From contig NC_080716.1 of NCBI RefSeq assembly GCF_019097595.1, positions 11,031,401 to 11,095,400 on the forward strand: a stretch of DNA of 64,000 nucleotides. The letters are read 5' to 3'. The notes under the pieces are model-generated. The model did no database searches, was not told the DNA's origin, and saw only the letters and a list, made by a program, of their open reading frames with translations. The DNA is from Hemibagrus wyckioides. Taxonomy: Eukaryota; Chordata; Actinopteri; Siluriformes; Bagridae. Shown here piece after piece: positions 26,326-45,076 of the stretch. A program made the translations under genes and the position numbers. Position 1 is the stretch's first letter. Every line of letters begins with the position of its first letter.

Positions 26326-26534
26326 TGTAGCCCTGAACTCATTTCTTTTCTCAATACATTATATTGTATATAAGTATGTTGTATAGATTTGAAGTTCAGT
26401 GATGGATCTTTACCCAAATATACCCAGTGAGTAGAGGCTCACATCACTATACTATGGTATATAATGGCGGTTTTGGTTATGGTTATGTAAACACCATTAC
26501 TACAGTGAAGCATAGTGGTGGTAGCATCATATGG

Positions 26535-27015
26535 AGCGTTATCCTTGGCCTCTAACTCTTATTCTTCTTTCGGCTTTTCCCTTCAGGGGTCGCCACAGCG
26601 AATCATCTCTCTCCACCTATCCCTCTCTTCTGCATCCTTGCACCCACTAGCTTCATATCCTCATTTATTACATCCATATACCTCCTCTTTGGCCTTCTTC
26701 TTTGAATCCTGCCTGGCAGCTCCATGTCCAACATTCTCCTACCAATATACTCACTCTCCCTCCTCTGAACATGTCCAAACTATCCTAATCTGGCCTCTCT
26801 AACTTTGTCCCCCAAATGTCCACCATGAGCTGTCCCTCTGATGTACTCGTTCCTAATCCTGTCCAATCACGTCACTCCCAAAGTGAACCTCAACATCTTC
26901 AGCTCTGCCACCTCCAGCTCTGACTCCTGTCTCTTCCTCAGTGACACTGTCTCTAAACCATACAGCATGACCTTTCCCTTGATTCTTGCTGATATTTTTC
27001 CTTGGTCTCTAAATA
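26535..27015 (-). mobile_element. Non-LTR retrotransposon fragment (RTE-like ORF2 C-terminus)
   Basis: The minus strand encodes, with breaks, residues resembling 'ESEYIGRRMLDMELPGR', 'RRPKRRYMDV' and 'DRIRNEYIRG', the C-terminal tail of a fish non-LTR retrotransposon reverse transcriptase. It ends on the left at 'cttttcccttcaggggtcgc'. The exact clade (RTE or another) is not certain. Confidence 0.65.
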
Positions 27016-27279
27016 ATGCCCTATATTATTGCTGTTCTAACTAATCCCCTTTTTACCTGGTCACTGACATCTTAGTGGACGGACTCCTCTGGGCAGATTC
27101 ACAGATGTGCCATATTCTTTTAATATTTTTTGATTATTGATGCTCCAGAAGATGGTTAAAGGTCAAGCTCTGATACTTTTCAAGAACTTTGTCCTGAATC
27201 ATGTAACAGTTAAAGTGCATTTAACCAATTATGTCATATCTAATGGCATTTGCACCAGTAATAATTACTTTTACAGACA

Positions 27280-27665
27280 AATATTACATCTGATTCCGAT
27301 TAAATCCATTCCAGCCCCAGGCTGTAACAATACAAAATGTGGAAAAGTATAAAGAATTAAAAAATGTATGTACAATTTTTCGCATGCTATTTAATGAGCT
27401 TATTATTTATTTATTTCTGTTTTTTTCCCTTGGGTGTATGTTCCCTTGTGCATATAATAAAATACAGAGCTTAATTTTCTCACAAAAACAGGTGGGCAGT
27501 AAGATACAGCTTTTCCCTAATGACCTTAATGACAGACATTTTCTCATAACACACTAATCTGCCTGTCATTTGCAGGTCTTTACTGGACAGAACATCTAAT
27601 CCAAATGAAATTCTTTCCAGTTTGAGCTAATAACACTATAAATGTGGAAAAGTAAAAGGGAAATG
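27280..27665 (+). repeat. Diverged duplicated segment, copy 2, with local tandem
   Basis: Partner of 25845-26110 (shared core at 27489-27535). In addition 'aatgtggaaaagta' with the about 45 bp before it occurs twice, near 27337 and 27637, so this copy is bounded by a roughly 300-bp direct repeat. Confidence 0.5.
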
Positions 27666-28221
27666 TAAGAACTTGTGTTGTATTGTGTAAGAAATGTCTC
27701 TTAATAACAGCAAATTCTCGCAGTGTGCTGCTGCCTGTTGTTGATGTAACTGATGTTATGTTAGCCTTTTAGATCATTTGCAAAATAACAGACTATGGTC
27801 ACACTGTGAAAAAGCTCATATGTTATTAAAACAGCTGCTATTCACAAGGCAAGGCCTGGCAGAACAAAACTTTGTGGTGTCATTCTGATTAGACAGAGCA
27901 ATATCACCCCCTGGTGTCAGACAGAAAAGAGCACCGAAACAGAGTGATATACCTGAAAATTGTACCAATAAAAAATGTACATTATGGACCTACAATAAAA
28001 CTATGCTTGTGTATTTCCTACAAATTACAACACTGAAAAAAGAAATGAGAATAGACAATATGAAAAGGCAAATCCAATCAAACATCACTGAAGGTTTTCA
28101 AATAAAACCTTGAAAAGGGAAAATGTACCTGGACTGAATACTGTAAGATTTTGAAAATAATATGGGTTAATCCTGCAACAATCCAAAACAAATATCAGCA
28201 AAAAAAATATGAGAGAGTAGT

Positions 28222-28490
28222 GGAGACGCTAGGGCACTGGTGGCTCAGTGGTAGGTTTCTCGCCAACCATGCAGAAAGCCCGGGTCCGATTCAGTTCCGC
28301 CCAGTACCCAAACCCCAGCCACTGGATGCAGTGCCGGTCCCAAGCCCGGGTTAAAAATGAGAGGATTGTGTCAGGAAGGGCAACCGGCGTAAAACCTGTG
28401 CCAAGTTGTTGTGAGGACCAGTTGGTCTGGCTGTGGCGACCCCTCACACATGTAGGGAGCAGCTGAAAGATCAACAACAACAACATAGTG
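28222..28490 (+). mobile_element. tRNA-derived SINE, family B, near full length
   Basis: The head has a good Pol III A box (TGGCTCAGTGG, 28241-28251) and B box (GGTCCGATTC, 28283-28292) at tRNA-like spacing. The body reads 'gatgcagtgccggtcccaag', 'aggaagggcaaccggcgtaa' and 'gtggcgacccctcac', and the tail is (CAA)n. The copy at 10370-10600 is inverted relative to this one. Confidence 0.8.
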
Positions 28491-29770
28491 GAGAAGCTAC
28501 AAATGGTGAAAAACATGAACTGCCTAATATCATCCCTATGATGAAGCATGGTGATGATAGCTATAATATAAACTATTATAAAGCATCTTAAAGATAAAGA
28601 ACATGAAGGATAAGTCAAAGAAGCAGTTGTTAATTTTGTAACATAATAATGTGGCTAGAATTCATTTCACATAAAAAAAACACCACTTCTATGTAGTGTA
28701 ACAGTTTTTATCTGTTTAGCCAACCTTATTCATTGCACTTGATAGCCAATTATGTAAAGGTTTGTTGTTTCATAAACCTGTAAATCTAATGAGTGCACAA
28801 TGGCACCATTGTTCTTAGTTAAATGTGTATAAATGACATATCCTACAAGCATGGCAGCTCATATATTGTGACTGTTAGAAAGACTTTTTTTATTGGCAAC
28901 AAAAGCCTAGCTAATACACAATAGACAAACAAATCAGTCATTAGTGAAAAACATGGTGTATATCAACAACAGGGAGAAAGATCATTTATATCATTTATTT
29001 ATCATATGTATCATTTATAGCTCCGCTGTTCACCCTTTAACCCCCAAAATGAATCTGCTTCAGCACATTTATAGCAGCAAAGGAATCTCATATTCCTCGA
29101 ACATGTTGTTACACAGAGAGCACTCAGAGTGCACACAGATCAATTCACAGACAGACTATTTCTGTCTCCAGTAAACACAAGGATAATGTGACAGTCATGA
29201 GACGCATTAGACAGACTTTTTTTTCCACGTAAAGTAGACTGTGTGGTCTATACTGTTTGTGTCCTTCTGTTTCCCCAAAATGCAATACAGTCCTTAGAAT
29301 GGCTCATGTGCTGACTCACATCACTCATAGCAGCAGGCCTTGATTTAATGTGTTGTCAGTCTGGGAGCTTAGCCTCTTACTCTGTTCTGTATGAATTGGT
29401 GTAATCCCTGAAAAGTGGCATTGCAAGTGGTTTGCAAGACATTCATGCAAAAAAAAAAAAAAAAGCTGTCATATCATAGTGTGATAAGATACAACTTTAC
29501 TAAATCCTGTAGGAAATTCTTTTGCCAGAGACCGCTTCAGAGTACACAAGAGAAATATACATATATACTGTATATATAAATGAAATATGCTACATATAGA
29601 AAATGTACGAAAAGGTGCTTGAGAATTAAGATAATATTGCACATGATATGATATTAATGTACATATTATAAATATGTAATAAACAGTGACTGCAAGTCTC
29701 CCAACTTCTGTGGCTTCCATTTGGTGTGAGGTGATTATGGTGATACACTGTGTTTGGTTTTCACCAGCTG

Positions 29771-29771
<1 letters not shown>

Positions 29772-29853
<82 letters not shown>

Positions 29854-29860
29854 GACAGAT

Positions 29861-29931
<71 letters not shown>

Positions 29932-29938
29932 GACAGAT

Positions 29939-30005
<67 letters not shown>

Positions 30006-30012
30006 GACAGAT

Positions 30013-30110
<98 letters not shown>
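29772..30110 (+). repeat. GATA microsatellite with higher-order structure
   Basis: About 340 bp of (GATA)n broken three times by the same variant TAAGACAGAT, at 29851, 29929 and 30003, that is 78 and 74 bp apart. The right edge continues into 'acttcatctcaatgtgaaat', resembling the unique tail next to the GATA tract at 36573. Confidence 0.95.
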
Positions 30111-31744
30111 CTTCATCTCAATGTGAAATTTACCATAGCGCTGTGCATGATGACCAAACATCTCCACCTTGGTTGTGCTGCCATATGTTTTGGAGAGAAG
30201 GAGGCTTTTCTAGCCACCCTTCCATATTTGTTCAGTCTGTTTTGGATTGTGTTGTCATTTTGTTCTGATTGTATTGATTGTGTTAAGATTTAAAGGCCTG
30301 AAGGTGATCTTTAGCTCATGGGTTTTTCTTTATATCTATGAGCAATAAATGGTCTGAATTTGCTGGGATTCCCACTCCTGGGAAGATTGACAACTGTAGA
30401 ATAGTGAACTTTAAATTGTATGGAGATGGCTTTGTAACCCTTCCCAAACTGATCAACAGCAACAATTTTTTTCTCTAAGGTTATGACTGATGTCCTTTCT
30501 TCTTACAATGATGTAGACACACACCTGAGTGTTTCAGACTGCCCAAAGTTCTGCTTTTATAGAGGTAATCACATTTCTTGATGATTATCCAATCTCATGT
30601 ATTTCATTACATGGCAACACTTGGCTTCTCTTAATGATCATGGGAAAAGAGTTTATTCATGTTTTCCCACGTGGATTCTGAATGTTGGCTTTTTTTATGA
30701 CAACATATTGATATCTTTTGCTTTATTGTGTTTATAGAAGTTGGTAACAACCATGCAATTATGTAGGCGATGATAAATAAAACTTAAACTAGTCAAAGGA
30801 GGGTGTGCTTCTTTTCCCCATAGCTGAAATTATTTACACATGGATACTGCTCACTGGCATACTCTTTGCTTTAAATGAAGCCAAGTTTAATGTTGCCAAA
30901 GCCACAGAGCTCATTCAATACAAAATCCTTACACTCGTTTTGCAAATCTCTTTTCTTATTACCTCCCAAAAACATGTCAGTACATGGATTGGCTACTCCA
31001 AATTGCCCATAGGTGTGTGTGAGTGTGTTCTGTGGAATTATACTCGTCACAAAGTCAGTCTGAATTTAAGTCAAACCTTGACTCTCTGGAGGCTATAACA
31101 GAGAAGAGGATGATATTTACACTGAACTCAGTTCCTGCCAACGTTATTTATCCTTTATACAGCTCACTGGAATGGGTCAGGAGAACAGGAGCCAACACTT
31201 CATCAGTCCAAAGTGCCTTACTTAATGTTTTAAACGTTTTTCTTTTTTTATAAATGTGGGATGTCTCTTTTATTGTTCTCATTGGCTAATATACATTTAT
31301 CTACTATTAGTTTGACAATATATAGGTAATTTCTGAGCCTTTTGTTTAGTGTGATGGCTGTGCAGTATCATGCTTTATACTTTTGTACTTACTTTCAGCA
31401 AGTAGAAATATCTTAAATAAATATAGACAAATGTATTGATTTGAAAAATTATCTTCGAACAGGAGATCTTTCCAGAGATCTCTCAGGAGAAGAATACTTC
31501 AGCTTGAAATGAATCAAAAGTTTAATAAACAAATATCTATTTGTTTATCTTGTAAGAGGGAAAACTAAAGAAATGACCATTCTCACGTGATAAAATGTCA
31601 TCTTCCGCAGTGTTTTGCTTTTTTACTTATTCTCATCTTCGTAACTTTTGTTTTCCTCTGTTTTCTAACTTTTCTTCCTGACCCGAAAAACAAAGAAAGC
31701 GTGTCATACTTTTTAGTGTTTTAGTAGGCAGAATTTCTTCCTTA

Positions 31745-31905
31745 TGGCTCTGATTCCTGCCTGTTGTACCTGTAGGTTTCCTCTAACCACCCAAAAACTT
31801 GTGTCCAGGGTCTATTCTTTCCTCAGACTCCCCAGGATAGTCTCCAGAGCCACTGTGAACCTGACTAAAGATATTTCAATGTACAGATTCAGTATGTGGT
31901 CAATT
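31745..31905 (+). repeat. Dispersed teleost repeat fragment
   Basis: The pattern 'ggtttcctctaaccacccaa', 'tgtccagggtctattctttc', 'ccaggatagtctccagagcc' fits a widespread fish repeat. A short related piece is at 30985-31022 ('ggattggctactccaaattg'). Confidence 0.45.
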
Positions 31906-32058
31906 GATGAGTGAAGAATTCATAAAGATCTGCATCATGTGTATCTCAGTTCTCCCAGATCCCTTAGATTTGAGCTTTTCAAATCTCCACAAACCTCTTG
32001 CAAAGTTACACAGTTCAAAATGTCAAGACACAACAAAGACGAGTTCAAAATAAAAGCA

Positions 32059-32064
32059 TTTATT
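32059..32064 (-). terminator. ARL5B: Candidate ARL5B polyadenylation signal
   Basis: AATAAA on the minus strand about 1.78 kb past the ARL5B stop codon. It would give a long 3' UTR, as is usual for ARL5B. Other AATAAA copies cannot be excluded. Confidence 0.35.
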
Positions 32065-32882
32065 ATAAAAATTACAGAAATATAAATGTCGATACATATT
32101 TCTCCTGCTTATGTGGAAATGGCACGTCTGAGATTTCACTGACTGATGAAATGAGGAATCAGTGGAACTGCAAAGTAATGAATCTGTGCCTGTGAGTCAA
32201 CAGCCTACTTTATGAACTTAGACCCTTTTGTTTTCTCTCACAATCCATTCAGCAAAAAATAAAATAAAAAACAAAAAAACAAACACACATACATTATGCA
32301 TGCAGGCTGAAACCGTAAAATTAAACACCACAGTTACTGGTAGTGAGGAAAAACCATCACTGATTTCCAGATCTGTACTGTTTGGTGTTTAAGCAGGCAG
32401 CATAGTTTTAGGTGTTAAAGAAATAAAAGCAGAGGAATGCACAGCTCAATGCCTCACTTATGTTAATAATAACAACAGCATACCTGTGAACTCCTATGAA
32501 GGCTAAGGCTGAGGCTGAGTTTTCCAAAGTCAGCATAAAACATCTGGTTCCTGCGTGGGATCGACTCACTCGGATTTTAATTTCAGTTCAAAATATATCT
32601 TTGCATCTCGACATGATCATGACGCTTCTGCTCCAAATGAATTACAAAAAAAAAAAGAGGAAAAATGTTTCATGAATATTCCCACAAAACAGGTTGTTCC
32701 AGAAACTATCCAAAAAAAAGGTAATATTTCATACATGCATGGTGTCCTGCTGTTTAGCCAATCTTTCGAAATCACAGAGGAATCTGCTCAACAACACTTA
32801 CATTGTTCAAAAGTGTTCTTGAAGTTGCTTCTTGGTTTGCACTCATTATTTAAAACAGACTTAGAAATTGCTCACTAGCCTG

Positions 32883-32913
<31 letters not shown>

Positions 32914-33842
32914 TGAGTAAAAGCGTTTAGATGCAGCATATGAATCACCAGTATAAAAATAATACAAACTGGTACCTGAAATATTGAAACAATACAATTA
33001 GCTTTCAACTTTCAAGTTTATCCATAATCCATTTTTCAGCCTCATGTCAGCTAAGGAATACATTGTTGTGACCAGTCCTCAGCACAATTGTGTGGAAAAT
33101 CAGCCCATTTTATGTAACAGCACAGGGTTTGGAGGAGGGCTTTTGTTTGTTTGTGGACCTTAAAGAACAGAGATAAAGAAAGGAATAGAAATCTCTATTA
33201 CTGCCCCAACCTGTTCCCACATTTCAGTGGTCATGCAGTAGCTGCAGCAGGCTGGGGAAATGATGGCTGCTCGAGTGCCTGTAGTGCTGTCCAACTGAGG
33301 TAATGCGACATGATATGTAATGTGTGTTCATGATATGTACTGGTTTTCGAGTTTGTTAAAAAGACACCCTTTGTAAGTCCCCAACCAACACAAACAAGAA
33401 ACAGATTTCCCTGACCCATGAATTGACCGTAAAAAAAAAAAAAGACCACTAAGATACGATGTCCAATAAAATACACCACAGTCCCCAACTTTCCTAAATC
33501 AGAACAGAGAACTTTTCCAAAAAATTGAGTTGAAAGCACGCAGTCTCCTCCCTCTCTGTAAGCAGTAACATTTCAGATACTGTGTGCTTCCGCTTCTTTC
33601 ACTCGCGTGATTAAACTTGTCTTGAAACACCGAAATGTCTGTCCAATCAAATCAGCCGACATCCAGTCAATCCGAGGTGAGGTAGGTGTCCAGAGAGGTC
33701 AAACATTGATCATGAGCTTAAAATCAAATAATTATAACAATAATAACAATAATAAAAGCAGCCAATAGGATGAGGCCGAGTCGATGCCAGATGTTTGTGG
33801 TGAAAGCTGTCAATTAAGCCAGTCCTGTAAGGGAGTTGGAGG
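32065..33842 (-). other. ARL5B: Probable ARL5B 3' UTR
   Basis: Between the stop codon and the candidate polyadenylation signal there is no other gene or transposon apart from a CA tract at 32883-32910. The extent is inferred. Confidence 0.4.
32883..32910. repeat. CA microsatellite
   Basis: (CA)14 in the presumed ARL5B 3' UTR. Confidence 0.9.
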
Positions 33843-42045
<8,203 letters not shown>

Positions 42046-42305
42046 GATTATTTATATATTAATTTATATTCTCACGAGCTCTCCGGAGTGAACTAGCGGC
42101 CTGTGCAGCGCTGCCTTGCTAACCCGCTATGTTGATCCGGCTACGCTAGCTCCATAAAGCCCATCTCAGCAGTCCGGGGAGTAATGCGTCGACTCTCTGT
42201 GCTGTGGGAAATGTGTTTAAACCTCAGCGAGGTAAGTCACTTGAGTTTCTGTCCTGTGTGTGTCAAAAGCCGGCGCTGCCTCCACATCTCTCTGCCTCTC
42301 TGCCC

Positions 42306-42310
<5 letters not shown>
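42046..42310 (-). promoter_or_regulatory. ARL5B: Probable ARL5B 5' UTR and core promoter region
   Basis: CpG-containing, GC-richer DNA just upstream of the ARL5B start codon, up to a long CA tract. The transcription start cannot be placed from sequence alone. Confidence 0.4.

Positions 42311-42311
<1 letters not shown>

Positions 42312-42375
<64 letters not shown>
42312..42375. repeat. Promoter-proximal CA microsatellite
   Basis: (CA)32, uninterrupted, 267 bp upstream of the ARL5B start codon. It is alternating purine-pyrimidine, so Z-DNA capable. Confidence 0.97.
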
Positions 42376-42378
<3 letters not shown>

Positions 42379-42670
42379 CTGCTGACCGAGCTGCTCTGTA
42401 ATCCGCTACAGTCACATCCCAGTCTCCTGTATGGACTGACCGGGGGCACGAGGAGCCTCTGGGAGAGAAAATCGTGCGTTAAGTCAGGCGTGAAAAACTT
42501 TCCCCTCTCTGAGAATATATAAAGGGGGAAAGTTTGCAGACAAAACTAATCCGGTGTAGTTACGCGGGCAGTAAGCAGCCACACTGTTTAGATATCTTCC
42601 GAGCTCCCAGCTGTACACACCACCATCCCCCAACGCCTTATTTTTCCCAAACGAATATACTTCCATATAG

Positions 42671-42727
42671 CCCGCCTCCTGCGCTACGATTGGTTAGATG
42701 TAACCCCGCCTTCTGCGCTACGATTGG
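42671..42727 (-). promoter_or_regulatory. Tandem GC-box plus inverted CCAAT duplication
   Basis: Two copies of CCCGCC(T)YCTGCGCTACGATTGG start at 42671 and 42705, 34 bp apart. Each joins a GC box to ATTGG (42689-42693 and 42723-42727), which is CCAAT on the minus strand. NF-Y and Sp1 type sites are inferred. They sit between ARL5B and NSUN6 and fit either promoter. Confidence 0.5.
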
Positions 42728-42954
42728 CTAAAATTGAACGATCGCGTTATGAGACTGTGGACTGATAGAAGAGTCGGATCATCTCACCAGGCTGAGTCGA
42801 CTCCCAAGTGACACATTGGTATATTATTTTTTTCCTTACAAAACAAAGTTTGTAAGAATTTGACCCGAGGTTATTTTTCTTTGCCTGACCATGTTTGAGA
42901 TGAAACATGAAGTCGTACAGCAATTCAGTATAATCAACGATATAACAACATTAC

Positions 42955-43025
42955 AATTCAATTTATTTGCATAGCGCGTTTAGTCTCAAAGCAGCTTTAC
43001 AGAAGTATAGAAACAGAAAAGCAAT
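42955..43025 (+). repeat. Short dispersed repeat ('caaagcagctttacaga')
   Basis: 'caatttatttgcatagcgcg' then 'tctcaaagcagctttacaga'. Copies also occur at 26220-26325 and 56068-56165. Confidence 0.6.
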
Positions 43026-43293
43026 TATGAAGTTTGAAGTTAAGTACTATTCATCCCTATTTATAATATTACTGTTCAATATTTTAGGTCAATTTAGATA
43101 ATTACAAAAATCCAAGTTCATCAATGCAGTACACATTCATGTATTATTGCTTGCTTTGTTAATGCAGCATTAAAATGATTCATTTATATTTGTCTAGCAA
43201 TTCTACTCGCCTACTATTTGAATCTTCAAGCAGCAGTATGTTTCATCTTTGTAACTAACAGTTCATGTGTTAAAAATACGTTTGCATGGAAAA

Positions 43294-43297
<4 letters not shown>

Positions 43298-43323
<26 letters not shown>
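43298..43323. repeat. TA microsatellite
   Basis: (TA)13 just before the Tc1-type element at 43382. Confidence 0.9.
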
Positions 43324-43324
<1 letters not shown>

Positions 43325-43381
43325 ACACACTGCACATTACTTACATTTATTTCAAAGGGAACAAAAGATGGCTTATATATA

Positions 43382-43917
43382 CAGCTCTGGAAAAAAAAAG
43401 AGACCGCTGCAAAATAATCAGTTTCTTGTATGTTTTTCTTACAGGTGCATGTATTGGTGAGATGAAGAGTTTTGTTTCATTTTTTTGTGAACTGCTGACA
43501 ATATTTCTCCTAAATCCAAAATATAACTATTGTTATTTAGAGTGTATATTTAAAGGAAATGGCAACACATCAAAATAACCCAAGATCATGCAGTATCTGC
43601 AGAGCTTTAATAACTCAAATAAAACAAAATGCAAATAATCTGTAAACAAATTGTGTTAATGCTTTGGCTAAATAACATTAAGAAATCAGTATTTGGTGGA
43701 ATAACCCTGATTTGCATGCGTTTCGGCTCCATGCTCTCCACCAGTTTTTCACATTGCTGTTGGGGAACTTTATACCACTCTTTTTACAAAAAAGCATCAG
43801 CTCAGCTTTACTTGATGGTTTGTGACCATCATCTTCCTCTTGATGACATTCCAGAGGTTTTCAATAGGGTTCAGATCTGGAGAATGGGCATTGGTCTCTT
43901 ATTTTTTTCCAGAGCTG
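43382..43917 (-). mobile_element. Tc1/mariner deletion derivative with intact ends
   Basis: A 536-bp element bounded by inverted repeats. Both ends read inwards as CAGCTCTGGAAAAAAA followed within a few bases by AAGAGACC, and TA flanks both ends (43380-43381, 43918-43919). The minus strand still encodes DLNPIENLWNVIKRKM, the transposase segment holding the last catalytic glutamate of the DD34E triad, then a stop. The rest of the transposase is missing. It lies in the ARL5B-NSUN6 promoter interval. Confidence 0.85.
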
Positions 43918-43923
43918 TACGTA

Positions 43924-43926
<3 letters not shown>

Positions 43927-43959
<33 letters not shown>
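43927..43959. repeat. CA microsatellite
   Basis: (CA)16 starting a few bases after the right end of the Tc1-type element. Confidence 0.93.
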
Positions 43960-43963
<4 letters not shown>

Positions 43964-44357
43964 AGTCGTCTCTTAATATGAATCTAAATGATCCGTCTCG
44001 ACGAGCCGACTCTTTTCAGAACGACACATGCGATACGTCAACGGGTCCGCCATATTGAAAGGGTCTAAGGTCTAAACTCCATTGAAGCTTTCTTATGTAC
44101 AACAACGATTTTTTAAAAATAAAAGTTTTTTTCACGTTATAAATCTAGCCGATGTTTGCTGATGAAACGTGAAAATTCTTAAGTCTTAAACGGAGGTATT
44201 TGTTAGGAGGAAAGTACTGATCTAGATTTGTAGATACCTAAGCGCTGCCTGATAAGACAGCAATAAAACAGCAGGGCAGCAAAGGAATCAAAACAGCAGT
44301 AACAAAAGAGTTGGAATTTGTAATAATTTGATATGACGTGTAAGATGTAATTGTAGA

Positions 44358-44370
44358 ACTACATTTCCCG
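44358..44370 (+). promoter_or_regulatory. NSUN6: ZNF143-type motif in the NSUN6 promoter
   Basis: ACTACATTTCCCG fits the known vertebrate promoter consensus ACTAYRNNNCCCR exactly. It lies about 130 bp upstream of the presumed untranslated first exon donor. A CCAAT box follows at 44438-44442. Confidence 0.55.
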
Positions 44371-44399
44371 TCAAGCCGGGGTTTGAACTATGATCCTTC

Positions 44400-44499
44400 A
44401 TGACGTTTACGGACATAACATGCCACGTGGGCGTGACCCAATAATGGGAAGTAAAAATGTTTTAACTTATCCTTGATCACTGAAAGAAGAAGACTCTGG
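44400..44499 (+). other. NSUN6: Probable NSUN6 untranslated first exon
   Basis: A strong donor GTGAGT starts at 44500 and the first coding exon has an acceptor at 44797-44798 only 5 bases before the ATG, so a 5' UTR exon must lie upstream. The 5' limit given is a guess. Confidence 0.4.
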
Positions 44500-44528
44500 G
44501 TGAGTAGGAGAGTTTGTAGTTTGTTTTC

Positions 44529-44591
44529 TCTGTGTGTGTGTGTGTGTGTGCGTGTGCGTGCGCGTGCGTGTGTGTGCGCGGGCGCACGCAG
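44529..44591. repeat. GT/GC alternating tract
   Basis: About 60 bp of nearly unbroken alternating purine-pyrimidine (GT then mixed GTGC) right after the NSUN6 first-exon donor. It has high Z-DNA potential. Confidence 0.9.
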
Positions 44592-44803
44592 TATAAGCTG
44601 TCAGGAGCAGGCACGTGCTTCATTCATTCATATATAAACATTCAGATCCAAATCAGATTCAGAAGTAATCCGATGCTTTTAAGTCAGTAACCACTTGCTC
44701 TGATCTACGCTTTTAAGTCAAGAGAATAAACTAAAAAAAATCTGTATTTATTTACACCTGACAGATGTACCTTCTTCTCCTCTTTCACCCTCTTCCAGTG
44801 TCC

Positions 44804-44896
44804 ATGATGTCTGTGATAAACAAGAGCGTGTTCCCTCAGATAGCCTTCAGGTCTGAAGTGCAGGAATATCTTCATAATGTTTACACCAACAAAGAG
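44804..44896 (+). CDS. NSUN6: NSUN6 coding exon 1
   Basis: 31 codons, from [12 protein letters not shown] to YTNKE. The acceptor is at 44798 and the donor GTACGA. The exon ends in phase 0. Confidence 0.9.
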
Positions 44897-45002
44897 GTAC
44901 GATCCTAGTGCTGAGAATTCAATTCTGTCCTTTATTATGTTCACTATGCTGAAAAAATGTCATGTATTTATTATATAGTTGCTGACCTTTGCAACTATAT
45001 AA

Positions 45003-45076
<74 letters not shown>

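Noticed and set aside
30805..31098. 97-residue open frame
   Set aside because: No family likeness; its right part overlaps a dispersed repeat piece.
42184..42522. 112-residue plus-strand frame near the ARL5B promoter
   Set aside because: Crosses the (CA)32 tract; the His-Thr repeat is simple-sequence translation, and no downstream exon connects to it.
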